Origin: Capra hircus
Taxonomy: Eukaryota > Chordata > Mammalia > Artiodactyla > Bovidae
Direction of reading: 5' to 3'
DNA length: 64,000 nt
Assembly: GCF_001704415.2 (NCBI RefSeq)
Contig: NC_030823.1
Location: 76,074,458-76,138,457 of the forward strand
Part shown: in pieces, positions 55,946 through 64,000 of the stretch
How the letters are laid out: every line of letters begins with the position of its first letter
Position numbering within the stretch: the first letter of the stretch is position 1
The notes under the pieces: model-generated
Told to the model about the DNA's origin: nothing
The model's database searches: none
The model's input: only the letters and a program-made list of their open reading frames with translations
Made by a program: the position numbers and the translations under genes

Positions 55946-56035
55946 AGGAGTGTTCTGGAGGCTGTGTGTTTAGATAAATATATAAAAATACAGTATAAGT
56001 GTGTATTACTATAAACATAAATATCAATGCATATT

Positions 56036-56226
56036 TTATTTTTTTGATTTTTAAAAAAATTTTAACTGTGCTGGGTCTTTGTTGCAGCACCCTGGATTCT
56101 CTAGTTGGCGCACTTGGGCTTACTTGCCTCTAGGCATGTGGGATCTTAGTTCCATGATCAGGGATTGAACCTGCATCCCTTACATTGGAAGATGGATTCT
56201 TAACCTCTGGACCACCAGGGAAGTCC
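56036..56226 (-). mobile_element. CHR-type SINE
   Basis: T/A-rich tail at 56036-56065, then body CTGTGCTGGGTCTTTGTTGC and head TGGACCACCAGGGAAGTCCC. Confidence 0.88.
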
Positions 56227-57079
56227 CTCAGTATATAATTTAGTCCAGAGCATCACAGGTAGGAGTAGTTTGTTTGGTAGCAATGAGAGGGATAAAGCAG
56301 GATGCCGAGAGAGAGAGAGAAGAAATGAAAAAGTATTTAGGAAGACTGGAAACAATTTCAAGCTTTGTCCTCCCCTTATGCCGGAGACTCCGGTTTTAAA
56401 TCTACCCAGTGACCTTCCACACACAGACCAGGGTCACTCGCCGCTTTGCCAGGACATCCTAACAGATGCTACAGATAGCCGGCTCCCGGACATTGACGTT
56501 TCCGTTCCTTGAACTTACCTGACGGTGTTTTCATAGCAATTATGAAAATGATGATTTCTCCTTTAGCTCTGAGGTCTTTATTTCAAGCCCTTGTTCTTTT
56601 TCTCTTAAGGGATCTGATAATTATTTGGTTTAACAGGAATTTAATTGCCAGGTGTGGATGAGGAAAACAAACGCTGGGCGTGATTTAGGGTGGAGAGTCA
56701 GGGCGAGGGGACAGCAGCAGGAGAGGTCGCTACTCGGGGAGAGGGAGGCAACCTGGCGAAATCAACGTGACATTTCTTAATGGAAAATGTGGCCTGTAAA
56801 ACTCCACCTGCGGATATTAGGGTAAAAAAGCAAGCACTGAACGCACTCATGAACAGACCAAAGGGTGATGTGGGCTTTAAACGATGCAACTGAGGATGTG
56901 AGTATGAGTGATTTTTTGTTGTTGTTGTTTTCAGTTATTTCAATATTATCTGAAATGGAGTATTAAAAAAGAAGGGAAAGAGACTTTATATATTAAAGAT
57001 CAAGACACTGGGAAGCCAGATACACCACAAATAAGATATAGAGCACTTCTGTGGGAATGAAACCTGCATATCTCTCCTG
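56227..57079. other. PTPRC intron 2; short GA tract
   Basis: (GA)n at about 56308-56321. Otherwise nothing recognised. Confidence 0.45.
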
Positions 57080-57286
57080 TGTGTGTGTGCATTCACTCAG
57101 TCGTGCCCGACTCTTTTGCTGACCATGGACTGTGGCCCGTCCTCTGTCTATGGGATTTTTCAGGCAAAAACACTGGCGTGGGTTGCCAGTTTTAGGGGAT
57201 CTTCTCCCCCCAGGGATTGAACCCGCGTCTCCTGCACCTCCTACACTGGTAGGCAGTCCTTTACCCCTGCGCCGCCTGGGGAGCCC
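57080..57286 (-). mobile_element. Bov-tA SINE, diverged
   Basis: Antisense unit from GTGTGTGTGTGCATTCACTC to the head GCGCCGCCTGGGGAGCCC. Confidence 0.88.
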
Positions 57287-58047
57287 GTATCTTTTCAAGC
57301 AGTCTGCAAGTGATGGTCGGTCAAGCTCTCGTTCTGGACTAACCCATCCATTTATGCAGTTGCTGCAATAATGCCACATGTCCCAGGGTGGGGGGTAGGG
57401 GCTGAACTGCCATGGTCCCCAGCCAGGGCACAAACCGCCTGCCGCAGAAGGGGAGCCTCTGCGTCCTACTTCCTGGGGACCACCACAGCCTCCCGAGTCT
57501 GTGACCACGCTCCTGGGGAGCAGAGACGCTCTCCCGCACAATTACCCTGCAGGCAAGGTGCCCTGGATCACGACTCCGCTATGTAATTCTGAATTCCGCA
57601 GACCTGAGCCCTGCTGGGTACACCTGCTCCCTTCGACACCTTGCTGAATTTTATTCTTTTCAGTCCATTTATGGAGCCGAGCCAAGCTGGGAGTGCTCAC
57701 AATCTGAATAATAATGGTCTTGAACTTTTTATCTTTCTTTAAAAAACAGCATTCTGAAGAGTGCTTGAAGCTATACGGTTCCTTTATCTAATTAAATAAG
57801 CCCCAACCCCTTGTGAAGTGTAGAGGGGCTCAGGTGGGTTTGTGGAAATAGAAGGAAAAAATCCTGAGTCTGGATAAGTGGACGCACTGGCGAGCTTCTG
57901 GAAGCATGGAAAGAGGCTTCAGTTCTAAGGGGATCCCATGGGCCATGCCCTGATCAGGTCACTGCAGACCTCCTCTGCATCCGGAGCGGACCTGGTGGCC
58001 TGGAGACACACTCTCAGTTATAGGGTAGTCTTTCCATTGCTTAAGAT
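57287..58047. other. PTPRC intron 2; GC-richer patch
   Basis: 57380-57560 is GC-rich with several CpGs. No exon or named repeat. Confidence 0.45.
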
Positions 58048-58267
58048 TGGGGACTTGACTAACTAGACTTCCTGGATTTAAATCACAGCCCCTCCACATA
58101 CTGGATTTCTTTGGGAAAGTTACTCAACCGCCCTGTGCCTCCATTTCTTCTTCTGTAAATGGGGAGATTTTGAGCATCTACCTCCCAAGTCCTAAAGAAT
58201 AAACAGTTAGCCCAGAGAAAGCATTAAATATATGTGAGCATATATTAGCTCACATTTATTATTATCG
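58048..58267 (+). mobile_element. MIR SINE
   Basis: CTTCCTGGATTTAAATCACA, GGGAAAGTTACTCAACCGCC, then TCTTCTGTAAATGGGGAGAT: full MIR order with an AT-rich 3' end (TTTATTATTATCG). Confidence 0.8.
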
Positions 58268-58493
58268 TGGGCTTCCCAGGGGGCTCTAATGGTAAAGAAA
58301 CCTGTCTGTCAATGCAGGAGACTCAGGAGACCAGGGTTCGCTTGATCCCTGAGTCAGCAAGATCCGCCGGAGTAGGAGAGGGTAGCCCTCGCCAGTGTTG
58401 CTGCCTGGAGAACTGCATGGACAGAGGAGCCTGGCTGATCACAGTCCACGGTGCTGCAGAGGGACAGACGCAACTGAAGCAACTGAGCGTGCA
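58268..58493 (+). mobile_element. Bov-tA SINE
   Basis: Starts GGGCTTCCCAGGGGGCTCTA and inserts directly at the MIR AT-rich end. Confidence 0.9.
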
Positions 58494-58617
58494 CATCGTC
58501 ATGGCTACACTGTTATTTGGATCACTATTTTCTTTCTGTCTGACGTCACCTTACCTGCCTTTGAGCAGAGTAGAACACAAACAAAAGAGCTTTTCTCTGT
58601 GAACAGTAACAGGGGCG

Positions 58618-58740
58618 GGGGCAGCCCAGTTGGATAAGACTTCGAGTTTCCAGTGCAGGGGCTCGGGTTTGATCCCTGGTCAGGGAACTAAGATCCTACA
58701 TGCTGTGCAGTGTGGCAAAAAAGTGAAAGAAAAAAAAATT
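58618..58740 (+). mobile_element. CHR-2-like SINE
   Basis: Sense: GGGTTTGATCCCTGGTCAGG B box, then CATGCTGTGCAGTGTGGC and an A-rich tail. Confidence 0.82.
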
Positions 58741-59352
58741 AAAAATAGCAACAAGCACCTTCAGCATTTCAGAACAGTACTGCTTTCTCCTGTATGCCCG
58801 TAAGTCATCTAGGAACCAGTACATCACATGGTGAGACTGTATGGAGGCGAGGAGGGGAAGGAAATTATACTGTTTGGGGCAGCGTTGTTCTGATTTTTAT
58901 GCATCCATATAAGCCTGTGTGTTCTAAGAAAACTGATCTGTGGATAACTGAGGTGAGAGTGCGGGTGTTCCTCTGTTTCTCTCAGCATCTGTGGCTGGTT
59001 GTGAGAAATAAGGAACAGACCATCTTCCCACGTTTGAAGGGTTCACAAAAACGGGAAAGTATTTGCTCAAAATGGCTGATTTGAAGTCTGCGGCAACTGT
59101 GAAGGGTGTTAACGGCAAATAAACTATTTGGTTGGTGAGAAGAGATTTAAAGATGCTTTGTGTCTAAGAAAACCAAGTGCCCACCTGTCTTCCTGAGAAC
59201 AAGCTGCAGAGGGCATGGTGTTTTTCAGACCCTTAGGGCCGTCTTCTTGGGGCCCAGTGTAGAAACTGTTTCCCTGTAGAAAGCTGGGCTTTCTAGTCAA
59301 CTCATAATTTTTTTTTAGGAAAAACACTGAAGCCTTGGTTCTGCTCTTCCTG
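58741..59352. other. PTPRC intron 2, nothing recognised
   Basis: No named repeat or exon. Confidence 0.45.
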
Positions 59353-59482
59353 TTTTTATTTATTTGGCGGCACTAGGTCTTAGTTATAGCACATGGGATC
59401 TAGTTCCCTGACCAGGGATTGAACCCAGACCCCCTGCATTGGGAGCAAGCAGCCTTAGCCACTGGGCCATCAAGGAAGTCCC
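59353..59482 (-). mobile_element. CHR-2-like SINE
   Basis: Antisense: TTCCCTGACCAGGGATTGAA, head CTGGGCCATCAAGGAAGTCC. Confidence 0.85.
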
Positions 59483-60195
59483 CATAATTTTCACTAGTCA
59501 TGTTACTTGATAACAAGGCCAAGTAGAGGGACTCTTAATGGTATTTAATGAATGCTTTTTGGAAATTTGGAAAATTCCAGCTTCCAGAGGCCAAGACCTG
59601 CTCTGATGTTTATGGCCCATGAGTGTGAAACTCTGGCTGAGAAAGAAGACAAGAATCTCCTCTTTGAGGCTACTTAGGACCCCAAGAAGCACTGGCTTGC
59701 AGGTTAAGGACTAGTTTTCCCATCGGGCCTCCTCCTTTTAACTCCTATAGATTCTAACACCTGAAGAAGCAACTGGACAGCTACTTTCTTTTGACTTTGT
59801 GATACTCACATATCAACAGCAGTCGATGCTAGCTTTAGCCCTCGAAGGCTGACGTTCTGGGAGCCCATGAAGAAAAATTCAGGTCTTCCAATTCAGAGAG
59901 GGTCTTGAATCTGAGTGGGTTTGTGTCCAACAAAAAGGCAGTGATTTTGGAAGATTTCCACAGCCTTTTATAACAGTTCAATAGATCATTTGCATATCCT
60001 ACTTTGTAGGGGAATACATGTTGTTACTTATTATAATTTTGATGGATGTGTTTTGACGTCAAAATGGGCAAGAGAAATCAAGTTAGGCACCAGGGCAGTG
60101 AAGCAGGCTGGAGGCAAAGCCAGTGAAGCAGCAGAAAGGTCAGCCCAAAGCATCTGACATCCTCATTCTGATTTCTTGACACATTTGTGTGTCTC
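59483..60195. other. PTPRC intron 2, nothing recognised
   Basis: No named repeat or exon. Confidence 0.45.
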
Positions 60196-60207
60196 CAAGA
60201 ACAGATA

Positions 60208-60526
60208 TCAGGCTTCCCTGAAAGCTCAGTTGGTAAAGAAACCTCCTGCAATGCAGGAGACCCCGGTTTGATTCTTGGGTGGGGAAGATCCCCTGGAGAA
60301 GGGATAGGCTACCCAGGCGAATATTCTTGGGCTTCCCTGGTGGCTCAGCTGGTAAAGAATCCACCTCCAATGCGGGAGACCTGGGTTTGATCCTTGGGTT
60401 GGGAAGATCCCCCTGAAGAAGGGAAAGGCTATCCACTCCAGTATTCTGGCCTGGAGAATTCCATGGACTGTATAGCGCATGGGGTCGTAAAGAGTTGGGC
60501 ATGACTGAGCGACTTTCACTTCACTT
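60208..60526 (+). mobile_element. Dimeric Bov-tA SINE with single 12-bp TSD
   Basis: A partial Bov-tA head (60210-60329) is fused to a full Bov-tA (60330-60526). One perfect direct repeat CAAGAACAGATA (60196-60207, 60527-60538) flanks the pair, so both halves arrived together. Confidence 0.93.
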
Positions 60527-60538
60527 CAAGAACAGATA

Positions 60539-61365
60539 CCTCTGAACTCAGTGTAGGGTTCTCTTGGTTCCCTACCCTCTGGCTGGTAAACACAGCACAA
60601 ACATTCAAGCTTGTTCCTCAGGGTTCATGGCAAGAAAGGCCAAATGAAGAGTCTCTTTGGCAAACTGTTGAAGTGTAGGCAGATAGATTCTGATAGGCAC
60701 ATTCAGGATAAAAAGAGAATACGGAGAAATTTGAGTGAGTCTCTTCCTGATCCTGGAAAGACAGATCATGCACAATTCACGTTGTCATTCATGTGTCGTG
60801 ACCGACAAAGGGAGCTCACTGTCTTTTAACTGACTCCCATCTCCGCATTTAAAGGTGCAGGTGGAGCTGTGGACACTGACTGATAGAGGTCTGAATGGTG
60901 GAAACGGCAAACTTATGTGTCTGGAAAAGTGTGTTTTTTTCACTTAGAGAAGAAGGAGAGGCAGAAACAAGGGTGAGATTCCCCTGGTGATTGCAAGTTT
61001 AGTAGACGTGGTGATCTCTGGGTTTAATAGATTTTTTTTCCTAGGCCAAATACTTTTTAGAAGCAACTATTGAGGTGAGGTTGCTCTATCTTAGAAAGAA
61101 AAGGCAGTGATGAAAGGCAATTTGCTATCTAGATGCTGAAGTAAATGTAAAACTGAAAAGTCTAATAATCTATTAACTGAGTTGAAGAGAAGGACTCAGA
61201 GCAGTCTTTAAGATGCACAGGGCCAGAGCAGAGATGGCATGAACAGATTTTATCCAGCCTCGGTCAGACCAGACACAGAATTCGCGGGTATACAGCACTC
61301 CATGAGCAAAGGGACCTTCTTAAAAGAACACTGTTTTCAAGGTAGACTGTGAGTACTTCCATCAT
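60539..61365. other. PTPRC intron 2, nothing recognised
   Basis: No named repeat or exon. Confidence 0.45.
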
Positions 61366-61464
61366 AAACATAGTAGATTTATTTTTAATTAATTTATTTA
61401 TGTAAATAACTTTTATTTTAAGTAATATTTATTTAAACTACCTTGAAACATAGTAGATTTATTT
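61366..61464. repeat. 19-bp direct repeat bracketing an AT-rich 61-bp insert
   Basis: AAACATAGTAGATTTATTT at 61366-61384 and again at 61446-61464, perfect. The DNA between is nearly all A and T. Confidence 0.93.
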
Positions 61465-62656
61465 CCATTTGTCTTTAAAAGTAAAATCTAACCTCCCTTG
61501 AGTGTAGATAACTCTAAGAAACTTCAACAATGATCCTGAAGCTTACTGTATCAGTCAGTTTGGTATTCAGCTAGCAAACAAAGCAAAGTAATTCAAACAA
61601 ATTAAAACTATCCAACTAGGGATCTAGAGGAGTTTAATCCATGCCCAGCACAGAGGTATTGGAATGGCTAAAGTGATGTTCCTCTTTTCATGTGTCTGAT
61701 CTAATTCTATTAAGATTTTAGAGGCTTTTGTCCTCATGCTGGCCATCTTGTGTCTCTTAATGGCTGCTGTACATCCATACTTTTCATCTGCCTCCTGAGA
61801 AGGAAGAAAGGGAAGGGCAAAAGTAGCAGGAGAATTGTTTTTTTTTCTAGTGAGCTTTTGCCTTTTGTTTAAGAGATGGAAACATTTCCCAGAGGCTTTG
61901 TTTTCACTTACTGGCCAGAAAATTGATCATGGGGCACCCACTGAAATTCGGGATAGGGAGGAGGCAAGGAGAAATAAAACATTTTCACCTTCCAGCCTCT
62001 GTGGTAGACTAGGACAAGGAAGAAGAGGGTTAGGAGGCACTCTTGAGTACTCATGGTGTCTGCTCGTTGCCAGAGCTGGTGCTCATTGCCTATGATTAAA
62101 TCTGTGTTAGGCCATTTTATCTGACAAGCTTTCCAGGGTGTAATAGATCAAAGAAAAATAGTGAGCTGACCTCAGATGGGACTGATTCTATCATACAGTT
62201 AGTGGTGATGTAAGAGGCCAGCCTCTTTGGCCAAATGAGTCTAGGAAGAGAAGGTTTTGGCTTAGTTCCTTTACTGACAGGCAACAAAGAGCAAGGCCCT
62301 TCATTCACCCAGGTGCTGGATCATTGCGGTCATTCTAGCCGTGGTATCCAATCCTTATTATCTGAGAGCAATGCACTCAACACTGGGCACAACACAGAAA
62401 GGATGAAGTCTTGGTCTTTGCCTCAGAAACATGTTTACGGTATTTGCAGACATACACACACATGTCTGCAAACCAGCAGTTCACAAGGTGCCATAGAAAT
62501 ATGCTGAACAGGTAACCACACACTGGGTGTCTAGAGAAATACTGAAGTGGTTGATAGGATTTAAACCCTAAGATTTGGATACATTGTTGCTGTGTCACAG
62601 GTGTCCTGGGCAGCACACAGCCTAAGAAAGTAGAGTCATAAAAACACACAGTGGCA
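61465..62656. other. PTPRC intron 2, nothing recognised
   Basis: No named repeat or exon. Confidence 0.45.
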
Positions 62657-62789
62657 GGGACTTTCCTGACGGTCCGGAGGTTAAGACCTCACCTTCCAGG
62701 CAGGGGGTGTGGATTTGATCCCTGGTCAAGGAGCTCAGATCCCACAAGCCTCGTGGCCAGAAAACCAAAACCTAAAACAGAAAAAAATA
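62657..62789 (+). mobile_element. CHR-2-like SINE
   Basis: Sense: GGACTTTCCTGACGGTCCGG head, TTTGATCCCTGGTCAAGG B box, A-rich end. Confidence 0.82.
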
Positions 62790-63697
62790 GTGCAATATAA
62801 AGACTTTAAAACATGGCCTCCATCTAAACAACGACAACATAGGCCGAGTCGGGGAGTGTTAGAATATTACTCAGGGATTCAGCGTGTAGCTGACTCTGAA
62901 AGCGGAAGTCGGAGTTAAAATGCGCTCTCATACCAGTGGAATAGAGACTGTTACAGGGGCCAGGGCAGTCACAGAAAGTGACTTCAGAGGAAGAGCAGAA
63001 ATGGTGAGAATTACCACATACCTACGTGGGAGAAGAGCATTCCACGTGCTCAAATCAGAAGATACAGTGACGATACAGTGTGATGCATTTTATATAAGCG
63101 TAGACAGAGAGTGAAACGGTAGCAAAAAGTACTATCAGCGAAGGTCGAGCTTTAAAGATCCTATAGGAGCTGGGGAGGTAGAGCGCACACAGACACATTC
63201 AGACATCTGGGGCACGAACCTGCCTGCAAAGAGACGGCTTTAATTTAGCCGAGCACCTCCCATACTGCCACTCAGCACAGACAGTATGCGGGAGAACTGG
63301 CATTTGGCAGGCCAGTTCCAAACGAGCATAATCATTCCAGTTGCGTGGTTTGGAGGAAAAACCACTGATCAGGGGCCAGGTGAGAATGGGGGTTAAGTCA
63401 TGAGTCGCTTCTATATCAAGGGAGATGGTTTGAGAGGAAGCAGGGGATATGGCCACAGCTAAAGTGTCTTCCAGAAACAAGCAAAGATTTTTTTCAGATT
63501 AGGTGAGACAGGTACGTGAGAGCAAAGGAGACTAAGAGTGTACATTCTAGAGGAGATAAACAGAGTCACAGAGATTTCAGACTCGGAACGGCGCGGGCAG
63601 GTGTTTTAGCCTTCAGATTGGGAACATCCATCTCTATCCATCTCTATGGAAGAATTAGAGTTCTTTGGTGAACAGATATGTATTTAAGGGAGATTAA
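62790..63697. other. PTPRC intron 2; possible weak L2 similarity
   Basis: GAGAAGAGCATTCCACGTGC near 63030 faintly resembles antisense L2. Otherwise nothing recognised. Confidence 0.35.
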
Positions 63698-63794
63698 GCC
63701 GGGAGTTGGTGATGGACAGGGAGGCCTGGAGTGCTGCAATTCATGGGGTCGCAAAGAGTCGGACACGGCTGAGCAACTGAACTGAACTGAACAG
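63698..63794 (+). mobile_element. BovB 3' terminal fragment
   Basis: GGGAGTTGGTGATGGACAGG through CTGAACTGAACTGAACAG, about 97 bp in sense. Confidence 0.92.
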
Positions 63795-64000
63795 ACTGAA
63801 GGTTGTTTAACAAAGACCTTCCATCCACCCACATAGCAAGACCGCCGAGGCCATGATACATTTGGCTAGAAGTCATTTTCACACATACAGTAGGTGACAT
63901 GGGGCAGACAGGCTGAAACACAGGCACTCAGAAGGAACCGTTTTCTGGGATCCAGCTTAATGGCAGTCATTTCAAAGGAGTGACTTTTGTGCAAATAACA
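63795..64000. other. PTPRC intron 2, nothing recognised
   Basis: No named repeat or exon up to the window end. Confidence 0.45.

Larger units (their letters stand above)
29028..64000 (+). other. PTPRC: PTPRC intron 2 (5' part)
   Basis: From the donor at 29028 to the window end I see no convincing coding exon. In human PTPRC the second intron is very long, and exon 3 is a tiny exon preceding the alternatively spliced A, B and C exons. I therefore read the remaining ~35 kb as intron. A roughly 27-nt exon 3 would be hard to see by eye, so its absence is not proven. Confidence 0.8.

Noticed and set aside
3189..62789. tRNA-like A/B box sequences scattered through the window
   Set aside because: They are the tRNA-derived heads of CHR and Bov-tA SINEs and do not fold as intact tRNA genes.
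29028..64000. PTPRC exon 3 or the alternatively spliced A/B/C exons
   Set aside because: No segment encoding the expected Thr/Ser/Pro-rich residues with flanking AG/GT was found. The human intron 2 is long enough that exon 3 would be expected beyond the window.
1..64000. Endogenous retrovirus or LTR element
   Set aside because: No paired LTRs, primer-binding site or gag/pol frame was seen. The only RT-like sequence is BovB and old L1.

Overview
This is mammalian genomic DNA from a ruminant, most likely a bovid. The evidence is the repeat content: BovB (RTE-type) LINE fragments, Bov-tA and Bov-A2 SINEs, CHR-type tRNA-derived SINEs, ruminant L1 3' ends, and older mammalian L1, L2 and MIR remnants. 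The species (cattle, sheep, goat or buffalo) cannot be decided from these alone. There is no sign of bacterial operons, CRISPR arrays or an intact provirus.

I recognise one gene. Positions 28748-29027 hold the first two exons of PTPRC (CD45, leukocyte common antigen) on the + strand: a non-coding exon 1, a very short 81-nt intron, and exon 2, which carries the start codon and signal peptide (it begins MTMYLWLKLL). Exon 2 ends at a consensus splice donor. The remaining ~35 kb is the start of the long intron 2; I found no exon 3. In human PTPRC this intron is also tens of kilobases long.

Layout. 1-4.9 kb: an old L1 ORF2/3'UTR on the + strand, split by younger L1, Bov-A2, CHR and Bov-tA insertions. 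5-10.5 kb: intergenic DNA with a 5'-truncated BovB that keeps an open reverse-transcriptase frame (8299-9296). 10.5-11.4 kb: a CpG- and G-rich island with G-quadruplex-like and GA-rich tracts. 11.4-28.5 kb: intergenic DNA with L2, MIR, a DNA transposon remnant and many SINEs. 28.5-29.1 kb: PTPRC promoter area and exons 1-2. 29.1-64 kb: intron 2, with long low-repeat AT-rich stretches (29-32, 34.7-36.6 and 44.8-47.5 kb), a CpG-bearing motif cluster at 48.8-49.1 kb, a nearby ETS-site pair at 49.8 kb, a 20-bp tandem repeat at 40.4 kb, and a SINE/BovB-rich second half.

The most useful observations are at the PTPRC 5' end: a 12-codon upstream ORF whose stop overlaps the CD45 start codon (ATGA), a near-minimal first intron with two possible acceptors, and two candidate intronic regulatory elements. 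Nearly all other open reading frames in the window are chance frames or SINE/LINE translations. I see no evidence of an undescribed multi-gene system here.
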